A DNA stretch of 64,000 bases, taken from Ostrinia nubilalis. Taxonomy: Eukaryota > Arthropoda > Insecta > Lepidoptera > Crambidae. The notes under the pieces are model-generated. The model worked only from the letters and a program-made list of their open reading frames with translations. It ran no database searches and was not told where the DNA came from. The position numbers were made by a program, and so were the translations under genes. The stretch lies in contig NC_087091.1 in NCBI RefSeq assembly GCF_963855985.1, forward strand, positions 17,304,154 to 17,368,153. Direction: 5' to 3'. Positions 10,870-21,288 of the stretch are shown in pieces. Numbering within the stretch: position 1 is the first letter of the stretch; each line of letters opens with the position of its first letter.

Positions 10870-13000
10870 TCTGAGGTGGAATTGTGTAAAGCAATCGTAA
10901 TCATTTGACAGTTCATAACGTACGATAAAGTCAGTTAAACAAAGCGTTTGACAGAATAATAAGAACTGTCAAATGATAACGATTGCTTTATCTGTTCTGC
11001 TAAACTGATTTCGGGTTTCATCTCCATTACAGGCTTTTTCCATTCAGGAAAACTCTAAACATCTCAAAATAATATGTAAAGGATTCTTAACAAAAACGCA
11101 ACAAAATTTAAGTTCGAATTCACACTTTGCCACTTGCCTATACGTTCACCTTTTTCCAGCCGCGCATAACGCGGTGCGCACGCGATATATTGTGTTTTCA
11201 GATCTAACTCCATTTCGTCGCGTCACTCGTCCACTGTAATTGGTACGCAGTGCAATGATGGTTCGGAGTTAATGATTTATATTCTTGGTGCATTCTGAAG
11301 GTGTCATAGACCTTGTATTTTGACTTTGACATTAAACAGTTTAGATGAACATTAATAAAGACATGCTTGCTTATACGCAAAATATTTAAAAATGTGAAAA
11401 AAGACTGACTGCCAACAATGTAAAAAATAGTAGGATTATGCTTACAATTTATTTACAATAATAATTGTTCGTAGTGATTTCTATACAGGGTACATTTTAC
11501 CTTTTACATTTTTGAAATGCTAATGCGTGGTCTAAATTCGGAAAATGTAACAGCATTTAGCTACAGCATAGAATGTGCTGAAGCACAACTAAATTAAATT
11601 TGACTATTCGGTTATTTAAAAAAAAAAAACGAGCATAGGTAAGCAGGGCTCAGTTTTGTACGTTTACTTTTTAATCATACGGGTCTTTACTGCTGACTTC
11701 TACTGGCTTCGCAATAGTGCACAAATTATTGTCATTACCTCGAGTCTTCGTCGTCTACAATTGGTATTACTTAGCGGATTATTACTGCAGTGACTCGAAT
11801 TGTCATTTCCTCACAAACTGGAGCGGGATTTCCTTAGCGGACGTTTCAGTTAAACAGATATTATACGAAAATTATGATGATAACAAGATGTTACCAGTCT
11901 TGCTTGACATATTTACGGAATAAAATAAGAAGGTGACAATAGTCCCACGGGATCGGCATCAGGTTGCCTAATGCCGATACAATTTGTTGGACGCCACGCG
12001 GCTCACCGGTGAGCCGCGAACAAATAATACAATTTCTATTTTATGTAGTGTTTTGGCATTCAACGACTTAATATTTATTATTTTGGAAAATCAGGGTTTT
12101 AGAATAGTTGGTAAAGTTCAGCAACAGGTAAACCCTTGCAAGTTCAAAGAACACAAGTTATGTGCTTAAGAGCAAAATTTTTCATGACACGCAAGAGAAG
12201 TCGCGGGAAAATCCCTGTAGACAAACATCTATCACGCTTGACCGCTCCTGTCACATTCATCTGAAGTTTGTCCAAAAACTTCCCGACGACTCAAAAAGCC
12301 CTAAAAAACAATCGGCCAATTATTTCTGTCCTCTTCGCTGTAATTAACTTTAATTAAAAATTTGCTGAAAGTTTCACGAAACTTTTTTTTGAGTTGGCCG
12401 AGTGTTTAATTAAAAAAGAAAAATCTATCAGGTCGTTGATGTGACTTGCTTATTTCGTGAAGATTTAAAATTTTCTTTTGAATAAATAAATTTCATAATT
12501 CAATTTAGTATAAGCACTTTATTAAATGTCTTTATAAATTATTGAAAGAGAAATAATTTAATGAACGTTATTTTACAGAACATGAATAAATCAAGCATAA
12601 TAAAATTGAAAAGTTTTCGAAATATAATTTTCAATTATTTATTCTCTATATCACAACGAAAATTAAAAAAAAACCGTGCATCTTTATTTCTGCATTTCCT
12701 TTTCCTTAATATTATTTACCTACTTTGCTTTGCTTCCAGTCTGCAAGCGCCCCTCAAATATCTATAGGAAGCAGAAAAGAACTAAGTCACACATAACGCT
12801 TGAATGGAACTCGTAGACATTTCTAATAGCTCTTAAGTCCCCCCCTCAAGTGAGGCAAACAGTTTTACGCTATTGTCCACTTCTTTCGACATTGTTATTG
12901 CTATAACCAACTTATATTTTCACACATAACAAACAAAAGTCAACTTTAAATTCATGGACATAAGAATTCAAACATCTACAGCGGACACCCTGTATTCAGT
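10870..13000. other. Non-coding, small inverted repeat
   Basis: At about 10885-10990 a pair of arms (AAGCAATCGTAATCATTTGACAG... and ...CTGTCAAATGATAACGATTG) forms a decayed foldback of about 105 bp. The remainder, including several reading frames of 60-70 codons, shows no protein-like signal. Confidence 0.45.
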
Positions 13001-13005
13001 CCGTG

Positions 13006-13023
13006 CCGTTACCATGGTAACGG
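13006..13023. promoter_or_regulatory. Perfect 18-bp palindrome, X-box-like
   Basis: CCGTTACCATGGTAACGG is a perfect palindrome. Its core GTTACC-AT-GGTAAC fits the X-box bound by RFX transcription factors (GTNRCC, short spacer, GGYAAC). No gene start is visible beside it, so a regulatory role is only inferred from the motif. Confidence 0.35.
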
Positions 13024-13189
13024 ATATTGACAAAAATGGCCAGGCACAGCATTCAAAACGTTATGACCAAGTCAATAAAGTTTATTTGGGATGTATGTAA
13101 GAAGATTGCGAAATAATTTCAGTTGAAATGGCGAAATTAAAATATTTTTGCTTTTGGCAGACAGTGTACTTGTAAGATTTGAAAGAGAA

Positions 13190-13430
13190 TCTATACTATA
13201 CAAATTATACAATATTATAAATACGAAAGTAACTCTGTCTGTCTGTCTAACGCCTAAACCACTGAACCGATTTTGATGAAATTTGGCATACCTAGATATA
13301 GTTTGAGTCCCCGGGAAAGGACATAGGATAGTTTTTATAGCGGTTTTTGAAACAGGGACGCGCGCGATAAAGTTTTTCTATGACAGACAAAATTCCACGC
13401 GGGGGAAGCCGCGGGCGGAAAGTAAAAAAT
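13190..13430 (+). mobile_element. Helitron-like repeat, type 1 copy
   Basis: Copy of a 240-bp family. It runs from CTATACTATAC through GCGAAAGTAACTCTGTCTG-like, ACCACTGAACCGATTTTGAT and GGGACGCGCGCGATAAAG boxes to GCGGGCGGAAAGT. In the copy at 50 kb the end is GCGGGCGGAAAGCTAGT, that is a GC hairpin (CGCGGG...CCGCGGGCG) followed by CTAG, which is why I call it Helitron-like. No coding capacity. Confidence 0.6.
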
Positions 13431-13434
13431 TAAG

Positions 13435-14780
13435 TAGAGCAATAGCGCATCTCTTTCCTAAGTAGGTACTTAATTACCACGATATTAGACGCCACAGCGT
13501 TTATTATCTCGTACTATCCTCATTATTATTAAAATACTTCCAATTATTACAACAAAAAGCAAAAACCGAGTGATAAATCGCCAACTTTAATAGCTTCGTT
13601 CTCGTGGCCCATAATCGCTGGCGCTGACGGCTAAGATCTCGTACTGTGCAAAGTGTCCTCCTACACTTGAGGATTGTTGACACGGCATGCGCCACGATTT
13701 GATAGAATGAATAAACTATTTGATTTGTTAATTAAGGAGTCAAAAAAACAACAAATAAAAAAATACTACAATCTGAAGACGTGGGAACTTTGGGTGTCAC
13801 GAACTAAGTATTTGAAGCTGATTGTACGTACTCGTAAGTGCACAAAATAAGAGGAATGTTATGTCATTAATTGAGGAACGTTTTTGAGAGCACGATTTTT
13901 TGATTTATGAAAATATTTTAATTAGGAGATTTGCTATAAAATAAACAGAATGCTAAGGTAGTGATTATTGAGATGTGAGTGGGTTGTAAAAACTGAGGTT
14001 AAGAGTTAAGAGTCTGTCATTAAATAGGTTTAAGTACTCTGATATAGTTCAATCGAGCAACAGATTAATGCGCCTCCTGAATTACATACTTATACAAAAA
14101 ACCCTATTTTACAAGTTCTCGGCTTTCATTTTAGTACATAGAAAAGTGCAGGAAATTGATCAGTAGATTTTGAACAACATCTGATGCCATACTAACAACT
14201 GAGATCTCGACATAAAATATCGGCGGGAAACATTTTGTACTGCGTTTTGCTATCTCTTAGTGCTTTATAAATCCTTCAGGGTCCACAAACTCATGTTTTG
14301 TTAGTGAAAACAATTAAACTACGGTGATTTATTTAGTTGTCTTTGAAGTATGCTAATGTTTGGCTTGTTTCAGATTATACGGCTTTAAGCAAGGTTGTTT
14401 ATCGCGTCTAATAATATCGTTATTCTCTTACTAAACAAAGGTTATGTACGTAGATTTTGCAACTGCGTCATGCATTCCAAAATATTGGTAGCGCCACGTC
14501 TTCACTCGGATGGAACTAGGTATTCATCTTCATATTTTGTTATTAAGTAGACCATGATGTAATAGAGATGTCATTTTATAGTTTTTATATTTCTTCATAG
14601 ACATAAACTTAAACATTTTTATTTTGTTTTTGAATTGTCAACATTAGACTGTCAATTTCAGGATCGGTTACTCTTTTAAACACACATTTCCCAAATTAAA
14701 GTAGTCAAATTCATAAGTGCCACTAGCGGTCAAAATTGAATAAATATTTTTGATTTTGAAAGGCACTAGGTCAGAATAAA
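13435..14780. other. Non-coding; LINE tail near 14717
   Basis: No supported gene. About 14715-14762 is a tail of the Jockey-like LINE family (CATAAGTGCCACTAGCGG, TTGAATAAATATTTTTGATT). Confidence 0.4.
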
Positions 14781-14785
14781 AGAGT

Positions 14786-14907
14786 AAGGCTGGGTTGCAC
14801 CATCTTATTTTAACTTTGACAAACGTCAAAAATCTGTCAAACTCCATAAAAAAACACCGGTTATCGTTAAAGTTACTGTTAAAGTTAGGTGATGCAACTC
14901 AGCCCTA
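14786..14907. mobile_element. 120-bp palindromic MITE, copy
   Basis: Ends TAAGGCTGGGTTGCACCATC and GATGCAACTCAGCCCTA are imperfect inverted repeats. The central part contains GACAAACGTCAAAAATCTGTC and AACACCGGTTATCG. The TA/TTA at the ends suggests a TA or TWA target, so a mariner- or PIF-type transposase probably moved it. There are five recognisable copies in this window. Confidence 0.75.
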
Positions 14908-15020
14908 ATTTACGTTGTTGACATACGCGGTACATCCTAGTACAAAAAAATATTTTCTTATTTCGCCATCGTGTTTTTGGCACGGTTATCTACTCTCGAA
15001 GAAAAACAAAAGCCTAGATA

Positions 15021-15352
15021 GTCCAGTCATTACGTACATTCAAAAAAGAAAATGAATTTGCGCTTCTAATTTTTTAATATGTTGTAGGGGATACCTAGAA
15101 AAGCTTAACTTGAGATTGTCGACCAAGCTTTCCTAGGAGCTTTCGCCGCCATGTTGAAAAAAGGGGTAAAATTTGTTTTTCGGCAATAACTCGGCTATCC
15201 GATGAGACTCGAAAATTTTTGTAGGACACTTTGTAGCTTTCTTTGTGCTCTACAATAACGCCCGAACCATTTTTAGCGTATCATGCATCGTTATCGAGAT
15301 ATCGATCGATAAAGTCAAAACTTTTGGACACAATTTTTGTTTTTTTCTTTTT
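15021..15352. repeat. Left terminal inverted repeat
   Basis: Reverse complement of 16283-16619 with scattered substitutions and small indels. The outermost 12 bases match exactly, then about 10-20 bases differ before the main match resumes at GAAAATGAATTTGCGCTTCT. The arm ends in a T-rich run at its inner border. Confidence 0.8.
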
Positions 15353-15751
15353 TTTTCTTTGGGTCTTAATAAATATGAAAAATTGTGGAATTCAAACTTG
15401 TAGAGCATATTCAGACCTACAATTTCCTTCTTGGATTTTTTTATGTTGGACAAAAATTACGATCTCCAGCGCGCCGCAAAGTCGGTGAATCGGTGCTCAG
15501 CGTCGAGCGAGCTGCTCGCTCGGTTGTGTCTGGATGTCGAATCGAATGGGAAATTGTTCAGGAAATTGATGGGATAAAAAATAAGTACATAGAGCAACAA
15601 ATTAAGGATCACACAATAGTAATTTATTAAACAAATAATTTGTTTGTGCAGTAAAAAAAAATATTTTTTTACAATACAAAATAAACAAAACAAAATAAAC
15701 GGAAAGAAAAATATTTTTTTCTGCACTCGAGACACGAACGATGGACTTTTT

Positions 15752-16387
15752 TTATGTCTTTTTTCGCTTGGATGGTCCAGGCTGAAGATCTTCGTCCTCC
15801 GTAAACTCTTCGAGTTGTTGTGTCTGTTGAACCGTTGGAAATGATGCTGATTCGATGAGAGCATCGTCATCATCATCGTTCCAGACATCGTCGTCGTTGT
15901 CAAGCAAAATGTCGACTCTGGCGACGTTACTGCATGTTTGCCCACTGCAGTGCATGCAAATAACGGAGCAACTGATTCCCGCTTTTCTGCACCCACAGGC
16001 GGCCTCACAATTTCCTTTACATTTACAGGAAATGAGCTTTAATAGTTCAGGCGGAGCGGGTTCGGCGGTGCTGGTGATTGGTTCGAGCCCTCGATTGGTC
16101 TGTCGCCAACCCCATCTTTGTGGATCCTTGAAAAATCCGAGCCAGGTTTGAACCTGGAGATACGTCCGGAAAATGTGTTGACGCACAGCGCTTTTGGTTG
16201 GCGGGAGTAGTGAGAGGTGATTAACTTTATTCGCTGTCATTGATTTTGCGAAGCGATGGAATCGCAAAATATTTATGGAAAAGCAAAAAACAAAAATTGT
16301 GTCCAAAATTTTTGACTTTATCGATCGATATCTCGATAACGATGCATGATACGCTAAAAATGGTTCGGGCGTTATTGTAGAGCACAA
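15752..16387 (-). CDS. Cys-rich CXC-like ORF inside TIR element
   Basis: An open frame of 211 codons. Residues 1 to about 36 are encoded by the terminal inverted repeat, and the other arm opens the same first residues on the plus strand, so the true start may be further in, near residue 43-50. Residues 75-105 hold W82, W92 and W94 in a W-L-G...W-G-W context. Residues 121-152 contain nine cysteines with spacing C-x-C-x3-C-x3-C-x-C-x6-C-x3-C-x2-C-x4-C, close to the tesmin/TSO1 CXC zinc-binding pattern. An acidic stretch (about 160-200) and a basic end (KRKK) follow. From memory, similar cysteine-rich C-termini occur in multicopy uncharacterised proteins of insects and cnidarians. It could therefore be the 3' remnant of a captured or element-borne gene. 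No catalytic domain is visible and function is unknown. Confidence 0.55.
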   Translation of the reverse strand: MCSTITPEPFLAYHASLSRYRSIKSKILDTIFVFCFSINILRFHRFAKSMTANKVNHLSLLPPTKSAVRQHIFRTYLQVQTWLGFFKDPQRWGWRQTNRGLEPITSTAEPAPPELLKLISCKCKGNCEAACGCRKAGISCSVICMHCSGQTCSNVARVDILLDNDDDVWNDDDDDALIESASFPTVQQTQQLEEFTEDEDLQPGPSKRKKT

Positions 16388-16619
16388 AGAAAGCTACAAA
16401 AAGTGTCCTACAAAAATTTTCGAATCTCATCGGATAGCCGAGTTATTGCCGAAAAACAAATTTTAAGCGTTTTCCAAGATGGCGGCGAAAGCTCCTAGGA
16501 AAGCTTGGTCGACAATCTCAAGTTAAGCTTTTCTAGGTATCCCCTACAACATATTAAAAAATTAGAAGCGCAAATTCATTTTCTTTTATTTGCCTTTTTT
16601 TCGGACGAAATGACTGGAC
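16283..16619. repeat. Right terminal inverted repeat
   Basis: Partner of 15021-15352. It contains the ATG used by the minus-strand cysteine-rich frame. The outer end GAAATGACTGGAC is followed by TA. Confidence 0.8.
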
Positions 16620-16847
16620 TAAGAGCACAACAATAAAAGCGAATTGATAGCACTGTGAGTTAACAGATGTTGGCGTTGCATCAATTAACGGATTACCCCC
16701 CGCCCCCCTCTTTAGCCGATTACACTGAGCCGACTGGACGGGCCGTGCTTTTCTACTACCTTTGGATTACACGGAAGTACTTAGCGCATCGGTAATTACT
16801 TTGAATGTTTTTTTGGAAAATGGACTAGATAACTGACTACTCAATAT

Positions 16848-16997
16848 GACATTGTTGTGTATAACAGCATTGTTGTGTTCCGACAGTTAGAGGTAAGATA
16901 GCCAGTTCCTCCGTGGTTGAGGATTCCGGGTGAAGCTCGCTTCCACCTTCAGATGTGATACAGGCCAAGAGCTTCCTCGTTGTGTATAAAAAACACA
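16848..16997 (+). mobile_element. 5'-truncated tRNA-type SINE copy
   Basis: Sense copy of the SINE family at 41.65 kb. It includes AGGTAAGATAGCCAGTTCCT, GGGTGAAGCTCGCTTCCACC and the tail-side GAGCTTCCTCGTTGTGTATA followed by an A run. The tRNA-like head is absent. Confidence 0.75.
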
Positions 16998-16999
16998 TT

Positions 17000-17930
17000 T
17001 TATGTCGAAATCGCAGAATTTTCGTGGGAGAACTTTACCCACATCTCTGCATTCAACAAAATAGATTTTTGTACACTGTTCTATGAGCCCTATATTCAAT
17101 TAGATATAAATTTGAGTTATTTCTTTTTGTACATTTCTGTTTTTTCACATACTTTTATAGAGTCATATTATTTCGATGCAATGATGCATTAGGTACAATA
17201 CAATAATTTATCGTTCCCTATTTTACCCGGATGACTAAAATTACCCATCTGATTGGACTATCCAGTTCAAAGTACCACCTACTATACATACATTTCTTTT
17301 TTTATGCAACGTGTATACCTAAGTGTATTATGTATTCTGTGATAAGTGTCTATATACCTATTTAACTGTCAACAAAGGATGACACAACCGTCATCAATTT
17401 AAGAACGAATCGTGTTTGTCGCGCGGCTTTTCATTAATCTAATGACACGCTCGCTTCCTCCGCTCGGCAGGTGGGTCGCAATTTGTCTGTCAACGAGACA
17501 CCCTGTATTTACTTCTGTTTCACTCGAAAATTATCAATATTCGGAGTTGCTTGTGAGAGCTAGAGCTATGTCGCCTTGTATGAGCTAATTAAGTATTTAA
17601 TAATCTAATTGAAGCTTAAATTTTTAATACAATATTTCTGACTTATCTGAACTATCACTTTATTTCACGTTAGTAAGGGTAAAGTATACATTTATGCCAT
17701 AAATATAGGAACATCCATGTTTCGGGTAGATGTTGGACTTTTAGTGAAAGCTGTTGAAGGTTTTCGCACAATGCGTAAAAATTAAAAACATATTTTTTTC
17801 AGTGCCCCATCGAAAGTATTATGTTATTTTTACGATCACAATCAAAAGTAATAACAAAATTAGGTACGCTTCACGGTAATGTCTCTGTAAAATTTTCAAG
17901 GAATTCATCTTGAATGCATGACATAATTTA
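17000..17930. other. Non-coding, nothing recognised
   Basis: AT-rich sequence without supported features. Confidence 0.4.
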
Positions 17931-17939
17931 GAACAGAGG

Positions 17940-18125
17940 TATTTCTGAGACCCCGCAACAACACCCGCGGCAGGGGAAGACCGCCTAAACGATGGACAGA
18001 CGATATCCGGCAGCAGGCTGGAATAAACTGGATGCGTGTGGCCAGGGACAGAAAACGGTGGAGGGTTGAAGAGGAGGCCTATGTTCGAAGGCGAACCCAA
18101 AGGCTGACATAGATAGATAGATTTC
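17940..18125 (+). mobile_element. RTE-like LINE: ORF C-terminus and GATA tail
   Basis: The frame 17969-18112 encodes 47 residues ending in a stop. It begins G-R-G-R-P-P-K-R-W and continues W-T-D-D-I, A-G-I-N-W-M-R-V-A and E-A-Y-V. This is the typical C-terminal end of the endonuclease/reverse-transcriptase polyprotein of RTE-related LINEs in arthropods. The stop overlaps a short (ATAG)n/(GATA)n tail. Everything upstream is missing, the usual 5' truncation of LINE insertion. Confidence 0.75.
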
Positions 18126-18401
18126 TGAGAAGGAGCTGAAAATTACGAGTAAATATTACTAGCAATTTGTTAACTCGAAATTAACATTGTACCTACTAAC
18201 ATAACTGTTAAAATGTGAGAATCTTAGCACCTATAGACTAACATTCTGACTGACAAAATAGCTTGATAACTTTGTAATTTTAGTATAAGTAGGAGTTTTT
18301 TTTTAAATAGTAGGATAGCAAAGACCTACTCTATTTCTACTATGCTCACACGGTAGCGCAATAAAAACCTACTATTGACATGCCCATATTATAGTTCTCA
18401 C

Positions 18402-18553
18402 ATCGTTTCTCAATAACAGGGTAGTATCTGCTACTCAATGCAAGTACCTACCTAGATCGTCGGCAACGACAGTGGCCGCGAAGAGTCTTCGCGGGTCCCG
18501 GCTATCAATTACTTCGAGTGGTGGGACTTGGGGCCATGAGAAGTACTTTTAGA
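18402..18553 (+). repeat. Direct repeat, copy 1 (about 150 bp)
   Basis: Nearly identical to 18917-19071. It starts ATCGTTTCTCAATAACAGGG and contains the hairpin CCGCGAAGA-G-TCTTCGCGG (9-bp stem, 1-base loop). The high similarity against an otherwise diverged background suggests a recent duplication or two insertions of one element. Confidence 0.8.
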
Positions 18554-18598
18554 TATTTTTATGAGATAGGTAATAGTTTTTGCGCTTAACTTAATAGT

Positions 18599-18739
18599 CT
18601 GAGGTATGGGAGCGGCACGGGAAGGTGTTTTTGAGACGTCAAACGGCAGTGAAACTTCAGATTATGCTTCAGATTTGTATGCTCTGTCACGTCATAATAT
18701 GTCAAATGTAATCTGTCCCATGCCGCTACCATACCTCAG
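18599..18739. mobile_element. Small palindromic MITE, 141 bp
   Basis: Ends CTGAGGTATGGGAGCGGCAC and CCGCTACCATACCTCAG are inverted repeats of about 24 bp with few mismatches. It lies between the two direct repeats. No coding sequence. Confidence 0.65.
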
Positions 18740-18916
18740 GCACTGACTTAGTTAAGCTCTAGAATGTTAGTAAGATATGAGTTATTTTTTCAAAATCGTA
18801 GGTACCTATAACTTTGTGTATAAGCGCTTAAGCGCCCTGGAAAGGCCTAAGTACTGAACAAAAGCTTTGACTTTGAACTACTACTCTTAGTTTCTAGCTA
18901 ATCAGTGAGTGATTTG

Positions 18917-19071
18917 ATCGTTTCTCAATAACAGGGTAGTATCTGCTACTCAATGCAAGTACCTACCTAGATCGTCGGCAGCGACAGCGGTCGCGAAGAG
19001 TCTTCGCGGGTCCCGGCTATCAATTACTACAGTGGTAGGACTTGGGGCCACGAGAAGTAGGTACTTTTAAA
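18917..19071 (+). repeat. Direct repeat, copy 2
   Basis: Second copy of 18402-18553, with a few substitutions and small indels (for example GAAGTAGGTACTT for GAAGTACTT). It is followed directly by the palindromic tRNA-like element. Confidence 0.8.
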
Positions 19072-19185
19072 TTAAACAGCTTGAAAAAAATCGAACTGCT
19101 TAAGGTGGGAATAGAACCCACGTCGTTTCGCTTGACAGACGACTGCTCTTCCATCAGAACTATGATACCTGATGAACCCGTCGAA
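19072..19185 (-). mobile_element. tRNA-like palindromic element, decayed copy
   Basis: Antisense relative of 29434-29602: TTGAAAAAAATCGAACTGC, GGGAATAGAACCCACG and GCTCTTCCATCAGAACT. On the minus strand these are the B-box-like and A-box-like parts of a tRNA-like sequence. Both boxes have changed from consensus, so it is unlikely to be transcribed. Confidence 0.6.
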
Positions 19186-19189
19186 ATGT

Positions 19190-19920
19190 TCAATTGTAAA
19201 GCCAGCTTTCACTTTTAGATCGTTTTTAACAACTAAATTCAAGAGTTAATTTTTACCACAGGAAAAAACTTTTAAAATACTTAAAAAACTATAGAGCAGG
19301 CATTTCAGAACCTTACAATTTCTTTGGATGTTAACACGATATTTGTTACTCTTTCAGGCAAAAAGTACTGAACGGATTTTGATCATATTTTACAGTAGGT
19401 ACCTATTGTTTACACATCAGAATAACATATAGGCTATTTCAGAACGTAGGTTTTTTATAATTCCGTAAAGGTTTCATAAGCAAAATATACTTACAAGTCG
19501 CTAAATATTTCAGAAACTTTAACCTTAACTCTAGCTAGTCTAGTGGCCCCACCACTAACTGACACAGTAAACGTTAATTAACCAGAGTTGCCAATTTGCA
19601 GGCCTCAAATTGGCTGCGTTTCGCCCGGGGCGACGACTCCCTTCAAGGTGTGGTAATTTTACACAACTGGCAACCCCGGCTGCTCGAGTGTTGTGTAATT
19701 GTTGGAATTATGAAGAAAGGTGCGCAGTGCTGGTTGGTTTGTTATGATTCTGTGTAGGTAGTACTTCTAGTTAGAGTTTCTAGTCGAGTCAACAAAAATA
19801 ACCGAAAAGTTACACTCATTATTTTAGTATTTTTCCAGATTTTTCCCCTTTGTCATTGCTAGATTTACGAGAAATATTTTAATCTTATGGAACTCTTCAC
19901 AAGATAGCGGTACCTAACTA
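19190..19920. other. Non-coding; small hairpin
   Basis: A LINE-type fragment with AAAAAGTACTGAACGGATTT lies near 19358. A perfect hairpin GCCAATTTG...CAAATTGGC lies near 19589-19613. Nothing else is supported. Confidence 0.35.
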
Positions 19921-19927
19921 CGAGTAT

Positions 19928-20102
19928 AAGGGCTGGTTACCACGGCTATCCAGTTTTGCGGGATCCAGTATTGCAGGACTCCTAACTAGAAAGTCGCGTG
20001 AACACACGTTTATGTTTGTTTGAATTTCGAATTAGAAATACAATAAACTACTAAACTGGATCCTGCAAAAAACGGGATGTCTCAGTGGGAACAAACCCTT
20101 AA
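19928..20102. mobile_element. MITE-like element, TTTTGCGGGATCC family
   Basis: AAGGGCTGGTTACCAC at one end and GTGGGAACAAACCCTTA at the other are inverted. Internal CAGTTTTGCGGGATCCAG and CTGGATCCTGCAAAA are also inverted. Fragments of the same family occur at about 27175-27310, 27455-27530 and 37520-37760. Confidence 0.6.
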
Positions 20103-20104
20103 TC

Positions 20105-21285
20105 AAGTTAAAAAAGTAAACGACGAGTGTTAGAAACCTATTACAATATTTTTCCGATTTTTTTCAATGGCCAGCTTTATAAAAATTACTATAATCCTAT
20201 AAACTATTGCGATACTGTGAGAGTCCAAGAACACCAGAGCGAATTGCGTAGCTTTACCTGTATATAACAAATATCTACGAATTTGCAAATCAAATACCAA
20301 AAAAAACTCACATAAAACAACACAGCTTTTGTCAGCATCTCTCCACACAGCACCATTCATCGATCACTGTTCACTTTCACCAAACACAGTTCAATTAAGT
20401 CTTCTATTTTACACCAAGAATCTATACTTGCTCTAAGTATTGTCCATCTGTGAAGCTGCCAGCAGTTTATAATAGCTGATTTTCGATTAAAATACTATTT
20501 GTACTAAAAATATAAAATAATTACACAAGACGCAAAATTACTTCGCGCAAATTTTGTACTACGCGGTACACTATTTTGTGACAGGTCTAAATCTGGCACA
20601 GATTAGATATTTTAAAAAGCTAAATTCAAAATTCAAACAAGTATGTTTTTTTGTTTGATTAGTTTCTTTTCAGGTTAAAGCAAAGACATTATGCCATACA
20701 GCCAATAGAACAAGTTAGTATAGTTCGAAGCAACAGGGATAATTAGGTGCGTGGAAATTTTACTTGATTTTATGCTGCGTGAATTTTTGGTGTTTTTAAT
20801 TTCAATTAAAGTTAAAAAATAATATCAAGCAGTGTTAGAGAGGTAATTTGTAAAAGGGGATAGTGATAGCAAACCGAATAAGTCATGTTTCTCAATTAAA
20901 GCTTTTAAGATTTATGCAGAAGACCGCTCTATCATTTTGACGCAGACATGAATATTTATATTTTTTTGTGTTTACTTATTTTCTTTACAAAGCTTCACAG
21001 CTAGTACGGAATGTATGTTAGAACTAAACTTAGACCAGCAAATGAAGTTACTAAGTAAATACTAGCAGCCAGTCCCGACTTCGCATGGGTGTTGGACGAA
21101 AAACAAAAATCATCAATTTACATAAAATTTTCTATTCTAATCACAAAAAATTGGATTTTATTGGTGAAAGAATTTTTCAAATCGATGCAGTAGTTTCTCG
21201 TTTATTTCCTCTTTATTGTTTAAGCATAGATTATAAATATTCAGCTAAACACAAATCCTAATAAAGCTTGTAAAAATATAACAAC
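20105..21285. other. Non-coding AT-rich stretch
   Basis: No gene supported. Around 21070-21240 is a LINE- or Helitron-like end fragment (CAGTCCCGACTTCGCATGGG, TTTTTCAAATCGATGCAGTAG). Confidence 0.35.
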
Positions 21286-21288
21286 CTA

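Larger units (their letters stand above)
15021..16619. mobile_element. DNA transposon with long TIRs and Cys-rich ORF
   Basis: A 1.6-kb element bounded by inverted repeats that start GTCCAGTCATT and end AATGACTGGAC, with TA on both sides (15019-15020 and 16620-16621) as the likely target duplication. The inverted repeats extend about 330 bp inward (about 15021-15352 and 16283-16619) and share long blocks, for example CTCGATAACGATGCATGAT and CGGCGAAAGCTCCTAGGAAA in the right arm. The interior carries one protein-like ORF on the minus strand. No recognisable DDE transposase is present, so the element is probably non-autonomous or a derivative that lost its transposase. Confidence 0.8.

Noticed and set aside
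15457..16008. A 183-codon minus-strand frame overlapping the cysteine-rich ORF
   Set aside because: It is in another frame of the same DNA, with long Phe/Leu/Ile runs and no conserved pattern. The 211-codon frame has the cysteine signature.
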